Shown here: positions 55,541 through 63,404 of the stretch, one piece after another | Layout of the letters: each line of letters begins with the position of its first letter | Position numbering within the stretch: position 1 is the first letter of the stretch | Origin: Luteibacter rhizovicinus DSM 16549 | GTDB lineage: Bacteria; Pseudomonadota; Gammaproteobacteria; Xanthomonadales; Rhodanobacteraceae | Direction of reading: 5' to 3' | Assembly: GCF_001887595.1 (NCBI RefSeq) | Contig: NZ_CP017480.1 | Location: forward strand, 3,252,001-3,316,000 | Length of the DNA: 64,000 bases | The notes under the pieces: generated by a model | The model's database searches: none | What the model saw: only the letters and a program-made list of their open reading frames with translations | What the model was told of the DNA's origin: nothing | Position numbers and translations under genes: made by a program

Positions 55541-56173
55541 ATGCCCGTCGTTCCCTCGGAAGCGCTCAAGGCCCGTAAAACCCCACGCCAGGCGCGTTCA
55601 TCGGCCACGATGGCGGCGATTCACGAGGCGACCTTTCAGGTTTTGCTGTCCGATGGCATCGGCCGGCTCACGACGACGCGTGTGGCGGAACGGGCAGGGG
55701 TGTCCGTTGGCACGATGTACCAGTACTTCCCGCACAAGCAGGCGCTGCTCTACGCGGTGCTGGACGAGTACCTGGAGCACGTCGTCGTGGCCGTGGAAGA
55801 GGCATGCCTTCGTTTCGAGGGCGCACGCCTGGCGGAGATGTCCGATGGCCTCACCCAGGCCTATCTCGATGCCAAGCTGCGCCATATGCCGGCGTCGCTC
55901 GCCCTCTACGCGGTCGCCGCCGAACTGGACACGGCAGCGCTGGTGGCCGATGTGGTGAGGCGGGTCGATCAATGCATCGAGCGCCTCCTCCAGAGCGCCT
56001 CTGACGCTGCCTTCGACGACCTCGGCAAGGTGACGTTCGCCCTGCGGACGATGCTCGTCGGCACGGTCCGGGCGGGGCTGGAGAACGATGCATCGCCCGC
56101 GGCCCTGGCGATGCTGCGCACCCAGCTGCCGATCATGTGCCGCGCTTACCTGGCCACCGTCTCGCGCCAGTAA
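55541..56173 (+). CDS. TetR-family transcriptional regulator
   Basis: 210 residues. TetR helix-turn-helix at about 20-65 (ATMAAIHEATFQVLLSDGIGRLTTTRVAERAGVSVGTMYQYFPHKQALL). The C-terminal ligand domain resembles that of AcrR-like members with a C-terminal TetR_C region. Divergent from the SDR at 54719, which is the probable target. The next SDR downstream has its own operators, so this regulator may not control it. Confidence 0.92.
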   Translation: MPVVPSEALKARKTPRQARSSATMAAIHEATFQVLLSDGIGRLTTTRVAERAGVSVGTMYQYFPHKQALLYAVLDEYLEHVVVAVEEACLRFEGARLAEMSDGLTQAYLDAKLRHMPASLALYAVAAELDTAALVADVVRRVDQCIERLLQSASDAAFDDLGKVTFALRTMLVGTVRAGLENDASPAALAMLRTQLPIMCRAYLATVSRQ

Positions 56174-56186
56174 GGGCACTTGCTAA

Positions 56187-56223
56187 ATGACCAGCGGTCA
56201 TTTACGTTATGACCACTGGTCAT
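56187..56223. promoter_or_regulatory. Twin palindromic TetR operators
   Basis: ATGACCAGCGGTCAT (56187-56201) and ATGACCACTGGTCAT (56209-56223), two 15-bp dyads with centres 22 bases apart, on about the same face of the helix. They sit 14 bases before the SDR ATG. The TetR protein encoded two genes on (57035) is the natural ligand and would autoregulate the operon. Confidence 0.85.
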
Positions 56224-56237
56224 TTCGGAGGTGTTCC

Positions 56238-57017
56238 ATGGCATCGAACGGTTGGGCGCTGGTCACCGGCGCATCGAGTGGGCTGGGGCGGGATTTCGCG
56301 CATGCGCTGGCCCAGCAAGGCAGCAACGTCGTTCTGGCAGCGCGCCGTGCCGAACCCATGGAGCGATTGGCCGATGATCTGCGCTCGCGTTACGGCGTGC
56401 AGGCACGTGTCGTGCCGCTGGATCTCTCAGCCGATGGCGCGGCTGCTGCATTGAAGCTACGCCTCGACGGCGAGGGCATCCTCGTCGACACGCTGATCAA
56501 TAACGCCGGTCATGGCATCACGGCGGAATTCCTGGAGGCGCCGATCGAGCGGATCAACGCGATGCTTCGCCTCAACGTGCTGGGCCTCACCGACCTGACC
56601 CATGTGTTTGCCAACGACATGGCCCGGCGTGGTGGCGGCAAAGTGATGCTCGTGGCCAGTGTTGCGGCTTTCCAGCCTTGTCCTCATTTCGCCGCCTACG
56701 CCGCCAGCAAGGCCTACGTCCTGTCGCTGGGCGAGGCGCTGCATACCGAGCTCAAATCGCGGAACGTGGTGGTGACGGTGCTCTCGCCAGGCGTCACCGA
56801 GACATCGTTTTTCGATGCCGCGGGCGAGGCTCCCAACGCGGCGATGAAGCGGATGATGATGAAGTCGCGCCCGGTGGTCGACATTGGCCTGGCTGCGATG
56901 GCGGCAGGCAAATCGGCGGTCATAGCGGGCCGCATCAATCGCGTGATGGCCTTCCTGTCACGGCTGTTCTCGCGACAGCAGCTCTCGCGTATCACCTATA
57001 GAATGGCCACCACCTGA
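56238..57017 (+). CDS. Short-chain dehydrogenase/reductase
   Basis: 259 residues, DltE-like SDR. GASSGLG cofactor motif (about 10-16), NNAGHG, VASVAAFQP with catalytic Ser, YAASKAY with Tyr-x3-Lys. The C-terminal basic hydrophobic tail (INRVMAFLSRLFSRQQLSR) may attach to the membrane. CGGAGGTG precedes the ATG. Operon with the TetR gene 17 bases downstream; repressed through the twin operators until an unknown inducer binds. Substrate unknown. Confidence 0.9.
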   Translation: MASNGWALVTGASSGLGRDFAHALAQQGSNVVLAARRAEPMERLADDLRSRYGVQARVVPLDLSADGAAAALKLRLDGEGILVDTLINNAGHGITAEFLEAPIERINAMLRLNVLGLTDLTHVFANDMARRGGGKVMLVASVAAFQPCPHFAAYAASKAYVLSLGEALHTELKSRNVVVTVLSPGVTETSFFDAAGEAPNAAMKRMMMKSRPVVDIGLAAMAAGKSAVIAGRINRVMAFLSRLFSRQQLSRITYRMATT

Positions 57018-57034
57018 TGATGGATTGAGCGTGC

Positions 57035-57685
57035 ATGGTTCGATACGCCCTGGCGGCCGAGGATAAGGAAGCGCGTCGTGACGCGATCCTGGCGGCCGCA
57101 CGCACGCTGTTCCTGCGCGATCCGGAAAAGTTGCCTTCCGCGGCGGCCATCGCGACGGAAGCGGGGCTGGCGAAGGGTACGGTGTACCTGTACTTCGCGA
57201 CCAAGGAGGAGATCTTCATGGATCTCCTTCACGTCGAGCGCGTGGCGATGATGACGCGCATCCGCGAGGCGTTCGCGCCGGACGGGCGGTCGGTGGACGA
57301 GAAGGTCACGGCGTTTCTCGCTGCTTACGTCGCACACGTCGCTGGGCAGCCCGACATCCTCAAGCTCGAATCGCTGGGCTACAGCGTGCTGGAGCGAAAT
57401 ATCGAGCAGGACCGGCTGCGCACCTATAAGCAGGAGCTCGGCGCGGCGCTGGTCGGTGCGGGCACGGTGGTCGAGGCGGCGCTGGGCCTGACTGAAGGCG
57501 AGGGCGCGCGCGTGCTCGTCCACAGTTACGCGCTGACGCAGGGGCTGTGGCAGGCGCTCGACATCCCACCCGATTGCCTGGCGATGATGGGCGATGCGGC
57601 GTTGGCATTTACCAGCCTGGACTTTGCCACGGAGCTTAAGGTGTCGCTGGATCGTTATTGGCGCGGCTTGCTCAACCAGGCTTAG
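57035..57685 (+). CDS. TetR-family repressor of the SDR operon
   Basis: 216 residues. Helix-turn-helix at about 14-60 (ARRDAILAAARTLFLRDPEKLPSAAAIATEAGLAKGTVYLYFATKEEIF), then a TetR C-terminal helical domain. Co-transcribed with the preceding SDR and probably binding the ATGACC-N3-GGTCAT sites upstream. Its stop overlaps the end of the convergent VOC gene. Confidence 0.9.
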   Translation: MVRYALAAEDKEARRDAILAAARTLFLRDPEKLPSAAAIATEAGLAKGTVYLYFATKEEIFMDLLHVERVAMMTRIREAFAPDGRSVDEKVTAFLAAYVAHVAGQPDILKLESLGYSVLERNIEQDRLRTYKQELGAALVGAGTVVEAALGLTEGEGARVLVHSYALTQGLWQALDIPPDCLAMMGDAALAFTSLDFATELKVSLDRYWRGLLNQA

Positions 57686-58062
57686 TCCCAGCGATTGGCG
57701 TTCCCGGGAAAGTCGGCGCGTTGGGCGCGCACGACACAGAAGCGCTGACCGGTGGGCGCCTGCATCACCACCCACCGCTCCAGCCTTTCGGCGACGACGG
57801 CGCCGAGTTTCTCCAGGCGAGCGACTTCGGCGGGAATGTCGTCCGTCTCGATATCCAGGTGAACGCGGCTCCCGTGGCTGACACGCTGCACTTGCACGAT
57901 GGGCTCCTCGGGCGGCGAGGTCAGCATGCGGTAGTTGTCCTCGGACCCTGGATGTTCGAGGTCGACCGGACGCCCCAGCGCGTCGGCCCAGAAACGGGCT
58001 GCCTGGTCGACATCCCCGGTGTTGCAGTCGATCAATACCGCGCAAAGCCTTGAATGATGCAT
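57682..58062 (-). CDS. VOC/glyoxalase-fold protein
   Basis: 126 residues with two beta-alpha-beta-beta-beta repeats of the vicinal-oxygen-chelate fold (VLIDCNTGDVDQAARFWADALGRP; VHLDIETDDIPAEVARLEKLGA). One metal-type His and Glu are visible, so enzyme or binding protein are both possible. Common annotation is glyoxalase/bleomycin resistance superfamily. Ends overlap the TetR gene by 4 bp, convergent. Confidence 0.82.
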   Translation of the reverse strand: MHHSRLCAVLIDCNTGDVDQAARFWADALGRPVDLEHPGSEDNYRMLTSPPEEPIVQVQRVSHGSRVHLDIETDDIPAEVARLEKLGAVVAERLERWVVMQAPTGQRFCVVRAQRADFPGNANRWD

Positions 58063-58101
58063 GGCGATCTCCGGTTGGACGGCTACCCCGAATATAGGCG
58101 T

Positions 58102-59061
58102 TTAGCCGGCAGGAAGCATGCCGATGGACTGCATCCATTTTTCCGCGAGCTGGGGCCATGCGCCGATGGGCATATCTTTCTTGCGCAGGGCGAAGGCGTG
58201 GCCACCGGTGGCGTAGAGATGCATCTCGACCGGCACGCCGTGTTCTTTCAGTGCGAGGAAATACGTCACCGAGTTGCGAACGTTGTCGACGGGATCGTCT
58301 TCGGCTTGTACCAGGAACGTTGGTGGTGTCTTAGCCGTTATATGTAGCGTGGGATTGAGAACGACACCTTTTCCCTCCCACAGGCGGCCAGGATAGAGGG
58401 CCATGGCGAAGTCGGGCCGGGCGCTCAGTGTGTCGGCTTCATCGACCGGTGCGTAATTCTTGCCACTGGCGTTACTCACGTCCGCCACCATGTTGCCGCC
58501 GGCCGAGAAGCCGATCACTCCTACCTTGTGGGGATCGACGTGCAGGCTCGATGCTTGTTGGCGGATCAGCCGGATGGCTCGCTGGGCGTCCTGCAGGGCC
58601 ATGTGGACCGTCGGCTCCCTTCGGCAGTCGCACGAACCATCCCATTGCGGGCCAGAGTTCGGAACGCGGTATTTGAGAAGAACGCAGGTGATGCCCTTGC
58701 TGGTCAACCAGTCGCAGATCTCGGTGCCTTCCCCGTCCATGGCGAGGACCCTGAATCCGCCACCTGGAAACACGACGACGGTCGTGCCGGTGCTTGGCCC
58801 CCGGGCTGGAACGACGGTCATGGTCGGTCGCGTGACGTTCTCGATCGTGGCCCCGTTCTTGACCGATTCCGGTCCGGTGACGGGTGGCCGTGCGATCACC
58901 TGGCCTTCGGGCCAGAGCGGGACCTGGGTGAGTGGAGCAGGGGGCTGCCACGTTGCTGGCGCAGTGGCCGAGGCTTGCGAGTCCTGTGGGGATGCACTTG
59001 CGGCCATGCTCGCGAAACATAGGGCCGCGATCAGCCCGGCCTGACGCCACGTGTGATTCAT
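58102..59061 (-). CDS. Exported acetyl-esterase/BD-FAE-like hydrolase
   Basis: 319 residues. Signal peptide 1-23 (MAASA-S). Alpha/beta-hydrolase of the acetylxylan-esterase-related type: PLWPEGQ near the start, oxyanion loop VVVFPGGGFRVLAMDGEG, nucleophile GFSAGG, late acid in QAEDDPVDN and His in GGHAFAL. These enzymes deacetylate plant-wall or other acylated carbohydrates, which suits the glycan-degrading gene content of the window. Start at the ATG before NHTWRQAG. Confidence 0.87.
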   Translation of the reverse strand: MNHTWRQAGLIAALCFASMAASASPQDSQASATAPATWQPPAPLTQVPLWPEGQVIARPPVTGPESVKNGATIENVTRPTMTVVPARGPSTGTTVVVFPGGGFRVLAMDGEGTEICDWLTSKGITCVLLKYRVPNSGPQWDGSCDCRREPTVHMALQDAQRAIRLIRQQASSLHVDPHKVGVIGFSAGGNMVADVSNASGKNYAPVDEADTLSARPDFAMALYPGRLWEGKGVVLNPTLHITAKTPPTFLVQAEDDPVDNVRNSVTYFLALKEHGVPVEMHLYATGGHAFALRKKDMPIGAWPQLAEKWMQSIGMLPAG

Positions 59062-59156
59062 CGACTTGGTCCTCTCCTGAGAGTGGCCCAAGTTATCCAC
59101 GATAAAGGGCAGGGATGTGGCGATAAGCTGGCGCCGAAACTGCTGATCGCCGTGCG

Positions 59157-59669
59157 TCAATATCCATTGACTTCGATCGTCAGGATCCTTGGGTCGTTCT
59201 GTGCATTGCCTGGTTGCAGGTCCATCGTGATGTCCTGGCCACGATGGCTCGATCCGTAGCTGAAATCGACATGGATGTGGTCCAGCTGCACGGAGGGCGC
59301 GAATCGTGTGGCCGGGGACAGGCACTCGATGATGCGCATGGCGTTGACTCCGGCGAACTCCGTGGAGCTGTATTTCATCAACGACGCGCACGCGACCTTC
59401 CCGGGGTCATAGTTTCCGTGGTTACAGCTTTTTCCGATAAGCCCCAGACCTGCGCTCGTGGACCGGGCGAACCAGGAAGTCTGGAGTTCGATCTTGCGCT
59501 CATCATGCGGTTTGACTGAGGTGACGAACGCCTTCAATGGCGCACAGATGGGGTCGGCTTTGGGACCGGCTGTTCCGCATGCAGGCGAGAGGGCGGCGCC
59601 GAAGGCTACGGCCCCAAGCAAGATGCGTGTGCGCTGCTTGGCAACACTTGCCGAGACGCTTTCCATCAT
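59157..59669 (-). CDS. Hypothetical exported protein
   Basis: 170 residues with a signal-like N-terminus (hydrophobic run LLGAVAFGAALSPACG). The C next to that run may be a lipidation site, though the lipobox is poor. The mature part has several Cys (DPICAPLKAF, GKSCNHGNY, VACASLM, IIECLSP), probably disulfides. No family recognised. It follows a small membrane protein gene by two bases and is likely co-translated. Confidence 0.6.
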   Translation of the reverse strand: MMESVSASVAKQRTRILLGAVAFGAALSPACGTAGPKADPICAPLKAFVTSVKPHDERKIELQTSWFARSTSAGLGLIGKSCNHGNYDPGKVACASLMKYSSTEFAGVNAMRIIECLSPATRFAPSVQLDHIHVDFSYGSSHRGQDITMDLQPGNAQNDPRILTIEVNGY

Positions 59670-59671
59670 TC

Positions 59672-59887
59672 TCAGGGTCTCAGGCGATCGGCAACGAACG
59701 CGCCTGGAACGGCCCCCAGGCAACATAGTGGTGCTGCCAGCCCATTAAGTCCCCACGCCTTCGCGATATGGAAACCTGCTTCTCGCAGCCCGGCGGGAAC
59801 AAGAACTACCAGGGCAAAGGCGGCCAGAATGCCGAAGAAGGCACCGGCACGCCAAAGAGCCAATCGATGGGAAAAGCGGGCGGTCAT
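59672..59887 (-). CDS. Small two-helix membrane protein
   Basis: 71 residues with two hydrophobic segments (about 11-33 and 45-63). GAGG precedes the ATG. Its stop is two bases before the start of the hypothetical exported protein, so the two form an operon. Family unknown. Confidence 0.6.
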   Translation of the reverse strand: MTARFSHRLALWRAGAFFGILAAFALVVLVPAGLREAGFHIAKAWGLNGLAAPLCCLGAVPGAFVADRLRP

Positions 59888-59977
59888 CCTAAGTACCTCG
59901 CGTTAACTGGGGCGATGGTACCCGTGCTGCGTCTGTACATCCAATCACGCGGCTGCCGACGGGTTCCAGCTGTTCCG

Positions 59978-60544
59978 CTATCGCGCACTATCGCCCGAAA
60001 GCCATTCGCGAATCTGTTCGTTCGCCATGCCACGCCCCAGCTTTCCATCCATGTATCGCCACGATACATCGTGGTGTTCCCGATCCAGCGAGTCGATGCA
60101 GTCCTTCGCCAGAATGATGTCGTAGTCTCTCTGATAGGCGTCCACTACCGTGGTTCGCACGCACGAGTGCGTATTGACGCCGGCAACGATCAATCGGTCG
60201 CAGCTTAACTGCGATAGCAGGTCATCGAGGGTAGTGCCGAAGAACGCGCTGTAGCGTTTCTTCAGGATGAAGTGATCCGTGGTCTCGATGTCGAGTTCGG
60301 GAAGGAGATCGGCGCCAGGAGTTCCGGCGATGACCACCTTGATCTGGCCGCGTCGCACCTCCAGCGAGGCATCGCTGAGGTCAGCCGCAAATTCCTGTCG
60401 CACCCAGACGACGGGGACGGCGGCGTCCCGGGCCATCGCGGTGAGGGCATTGGTATGACCTGCGAGGGCCGGCCGGAGCAGGGACAGCCGCTGGTGCCCG
60501 AAGAAGTCGGCCTGCATGTCGATGAGAAGGGCAACGGTCGTCAC
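59978..60544 (-). CDS. Isochorismatase-family hydrolase
   Basis: 188 residues with the triad of cysteine hydrolases of this fold: Asp9 (LLIDMQADFF), Lys in FILKKRYSAFF and Cys in GVNTHSCVRTT. Members cleave isochorismate, nicotinamide or ureido compounds; the substrate cannot be told. GTG start; no better ATG upstream. Monocistronic. Confidence 0.88.
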   Translation of the reverse strand: MTTVALLIDMQADFFGHQRLSLLRPALAGHTNALTAMARDAAVPVVWVRQEFAADLSDASLEVRRGQIKVVIAGTPGADLLPELDIETTDHFILKKRYSAFFGTTLDDLLSQLSCDRLIVAGVNTHSCVRTTVVDAYQRDYDIILAKDCIDSLDREHHDVSWRYMDGKLGRGMANEQIREWLSGDSAR

Positions 60545-60708
60545 GATCGCACCTCGGCTTCGGGTGGGTCACGCTGACCAATGTACCGCGTTGAGCAGGG
60601 CACCATCATGACGGTTTGCATGGCCAGTCATTCCTCAGCCTTCGCAAGTTCTGATGGCTGGCGCATTCCCGCGTAGGATGGGGCATCCACTACCGGGCGG
60701 GCCCTTAC

Positions 60709-61395
60709 ATGTCATTTCGTGTCCTGATCATTGGCGGAACCGGGCAGGTTGGCGCCGCCGTCGTGCGCGCCCTGGCTGCTGAACCGTCGTGCGTTGAGAT
60801 CGTGATGGTCAACCGCAGGGCGATTTCCCCCGCTCCAGGCCCTCGCGTGCGACAAGTCGTGCTTGATACGAAGGCGGCCCGGTTTCAGGTCGACGTAACT
60901 CGGCTAGCCGAGGAAATGATGGCGCAGGGCGATCCGGTCTACGCGGCATCCTGCGTGGGTGTGGGGTCGGGGAGCATGAAGTGGAGCGAGGAAGAGCTGA
61001 AGGCCCTCGAGATTGGCGTCGTGGGCGGATTTGCCCGAGGTTGTCATGACGCGGGTATTGCTCACTTCGCTTTGCTATCGGCCGTAGGAAGCACGCCGAA
61101 AAGTCGGTTTCGCTATGTGCGCGTCATGGGGTTGAAGGAGCAGGCCATCGAAGCGGTGGGTTTTCGGCGTCTCGCTATCTTTCGTCCTGGCATCATCGCT
61201 GGCAATGTCCACACGCCGGGTTACGTAGCGTGGCTGGGACGCTTGATTCCCGGCCGGTTTGGCTCGGTCGAGCAGGACGACATCGGGCGCGCATTCGTTG
61301 CCGAGTTCGTCCACCACCCGGCGGGGAGCGGGGTCGTGCATCTCGAGAACGACGCGATGAGGCAAGCGTCGAAAGGCCTTCCACCAGGCGGCTAA
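60709..61395 (+). CDS. NAD(P)-binding Rossmann protein (HTATIP2/TIP30-like)
   Basis: 228 residues. Cofactor loop GGTGQVG (about 9-15), HFALLSAVGSTPKSRFRYVRVMGLKEQAIEAVGF with the Tyr-x3-Lys-like positions typical of atypical SDRs such as TIP30, and FRPGIIAGN. Probably an NAD(P)H-binding oxidoreductase or redox sensor. Monocistronic; its stop overlaps the end of the convergent pentapeptide-repeat gene. Confidence 0.83.
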   Translation: MSFRVLIIGGTGQVGAAVVRALAAEPSCVEIVMVNRRAISPAPGPRVRQVVLDTKAARFQVDVTRLAEEMMAQGDPVYAASCVGVGSGSMKWSEEELKALEIGVVGGFARGCHDAGIAHFALLSAVGSTPKSRFRYVRVMGLKEQAIEAVGFRRLAIFRPGIIAGNVHTPGYVAWLGRLIPGRFGSVEQDDIGRAFVAEFVHHPAGSGVVHLENDAMRQASKGLPPGG

Positions 61396-61994
61396 TCGAC
61401 CAGTTCGATACCCAGGCCATACAGAAGCCCGGCGGCCTCAGTGCGTGTGAAGCGCGCACCCTTGACCTGGTTCTCCCGGATATCCATCACGTAGTGGGTC
61501 GCTTCGCTGAAGTCCGCGCCTTGCAGCCTCGTGCCGCCGAACAGACTTTCGGCAAAGTCCGAGTAGGTGAAGTTCGAGCGGGAAAAATCACCCTGCCGGA
61601 AGTCAACGTTGCGGGCCTTGCACTCCTCCAGCACAAGCTCCTGCAGGTTCAGGCCGAAGAACGATGTGTAGTTGACGATCGACTTGCGGAAGGCGAGTTT
61701 CGCCGGTGCCGCGTATCGCGGCCAGTCCGCGCGCGTCCAGTCGACGCCGATGACCTTGCACTCGTCGAATGCCACCGACTGAAACTTGCTGGCGTTGAGC
61801 TTCACATTGCTCAGGTCACACGAGCGGAACGTGCATTCGATGAACTTGCAGTGGTCGAACTCGGCGTCGCTGAAGCTGCACTGGGTGAACGTGCACTCTT
61901 CGAACGTTTTCCCGGCGATCGTCCCTTCCGCGAGGTCGAGGCCCTGGAAGGTCTTGAGGTAGAACTCGTTCTCTTCACCGATCATGTCGCTCAT
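61392..61994 (-). CDS. Pentapeptide-repeat protein (Qnr-like)
   Basis: 200 residues made of A(D/N)LXX-type pentapeptide repeats in two blocks (about 30-75 and 105-165), interrupted by a loop (DWPRYAAPAKLAFRKSIVNY), which is the Qnr/McbG layout. Such proteins form a right-handed quadrilateral helix and can mimic DNA to protect gyrase. Whether this one gives quinolone protection is unknown; the central loops typical of Qnr are short. Start at ATG giving MSDMIGEENEF. Confidence 0.87.
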   Translation of the reverse strand: MSDMIGEENEFYLKTFQGLDLAEGTIAGKTFEECTFTQCSFSDAEFDHCKFIECTFRSCDLSNVKLNASKFQSVAFDECKVIGVDWTRADWPRYAAPAKLAFRKSIVNYTSFFGLNLQELVLEECKARNVDFRQGDFSRSNFTYSDFAESLFGGTRLQGADFSEATHYVMDIRENQVKGARFTRTEAAGLLYGLGIELVD

Positions 61995-62015
61995 GCGCAG
62001 ATTATGTCCGTGGCT

Positions 62016-62561
62016 TTAGTCGCAGTCCTGATAGCCGCCAAGCGTGCCGCAATGCCGACAGCGAAAGAGGTAGGCAGTCGGTGATCCGTCTTTGTGCAGA
62101 TCGCGATAGAAGCGCTCCCAGTCGGTTCCCTCAAGGCCGGTATTTTCTCTTATGGCCCTGATCGCGTCATCACCTATGGCTTTGAGTTCTTTGTGGCCCT
62201 GACGCCCTAGATACATTGCGGCATCGTTGCAGTGCGTCCACCATTGTTCCTGCTGCCACCCGGAGAACCCGGGCGTGCGATGGGCGATCTCGCTGATCAC
62301 GTCTTTCGGCACATGATCCCATGCCCCATACCCTCCAATCCCCGACTCATCGGCGAAGGTGGCGCCAAACCTGGCATGGGCTGTCCCGTCCGAGATGCAC
62401 CAGGGACACAGGCTGTTCTGGTACTCCTCGATAGCGTAGACGGGGCCGGTGTAGATGAATCCGCGTATTTGTTCGCAGCACTCGCAACGAATGTCCGATG
62501 CAGTGATGCTCCCGGTGGCGAGGGCGTCTGGGTGATAGCGAAAGTGTGGAAGCGTGTTCAA
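62016..62561 (-). CDS. cbrC: CbrC family protein
   Basis: 181 residues of the UPF0167/CbrC family: LPHFRYHPDALATGSI, CECCEQIRGFIYTGPVY, LCPWCISDG and a C-terminal CRHCGTLGGYQDCD. Several CxxC pairs suggest zinc sites. The family is linked in E. coli to CreB-dependent colicin E2 tolerance; function otherwise unknown. TTG start, giving LNTLPHF, fits the family N-terminus better than a longer frame. Confidence 0.85.
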   Translation of the reverse strand: MNTLPHFRYHPDALATGSITASDIRCECCEQIRGFIYTGPVYAIEEYQNSLCPWCISDGTAHARFGATFADESGIGGYGAWDHVPKDVISEIAHRTPGFSGWQQEQWWTHCNDAAMYLGRQGHKELKAIGDDAIRAIRENTGLEGTDWERFYRDLHKDGSPTAYLFRCRHCGTLGGYQDCD

Positions 62562-62705
62562 AGGGTTTCACTCAAGGCAAGCGGATATAGCGTCGGTCGA
62601 CTTATGCTGCGTCCCAGCATTCGGATTAGCCTGGGGAGGAATGGTCGGAAGTGTACTTGCGCTGCTACGCTTTGCCATCCAGCGGCCAGGGCGAGGACGG
62701 CTCCG

Positions 62706-63404
62706 TTGAAAACGATCGGGATGCTCGGCGGCATGTCCGCCACCTCCACGCAAATCTATTACCGTGAACTGTGTCGGCTCACGAGCGAGCGTCTCGGCGG
62801 TCTGCATTCGCCGGAGCTGCTCATTCGTTCGCTGGACTTCGCGGGCATCGAGGCCCTTCAGGCCGAAGGAAACTGGGATAAGGCTGGCGACATCCTCAAC
62901 GCCGAGGCAATGGCCCTGCAGCGCGGAGGCGCCGATTTTCTGATCCTGGCGACGAATACGATGCATAAGCTGGCGGACAGGATGATGCGGGGTCTGTCGC
63001 TTCCGTTGCTGCATATTGCCGATGCCACGGCGGCGGTCGTGCGAGGAGAAGGCTTGCGTCGGCCGGGGCTCATCGCCACCGCGTTCACCATGGAGCAGTC
63101 CTTCTATCTGGACCGCCTGTCGGCAGCAGGTCTCGATCCTATCGTCCCCGAAGCCGCCGATCGTGCCGATGCGCACCGGATCATCTACGAGGAGCTTTGC
63201 CGCGGTGTCGCCACGCCCGAGAGTAAGACTCGGTTCGTCGCCATCGCTGCGCGGCTTGTGGAGCGGGGTGCGGACGCCATGATCCTGGGCTGCACCGAGG
63301 TTGGCATGCTACTCGACGAGGGCAATGTGTCCGTGCCGGTGTTCGACACGACGCTGATTCATTGCGAAGCGGCTTTGGATTTCGCTGGAGTTACCCATGA
63401 CTAA
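62706..63404 (+). CDS. Aspartate/glutamate racemase family protein
   Basis: 232 residues. Opening KTIGMLGGMSATSTQIYYRELC is typical of the aspartate-racemase (YgeA-like) group. Two catalytic positions are ATNTMHK, where the usual Cys is Thr, and LGCTEVGML, which keeps the second Cys. As in YgeA-like enzymes, broad-specificity amino-acid racemisation is possible, but the missing first Cys is a caution. TTG start with GAGGA upstream; a longer frame is open to 62232 but overlaps cbrC. Overlaps the next gene by 8 bp. Confidence 0.82.
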   Translation: MKTIGMLGGMSATSTQIYYRELCRLTSERLGGLHSPELLIRSLDFAGIEALQAEGNWDKAGDILNAEAMALQRGGADFLILATNTMHKLADRMMRGLSLPLLHIADATAAVVRGEGLRRPGLIATAFTMEQSFYLDRLSAAGLDPIVPEAADRADAHRIIYEELCRGVATPESKTRFVAIAARLVERGADAMILGCTEVGMLLDEGNVSVPVFDTTLIHCEAALDFAGVTHD

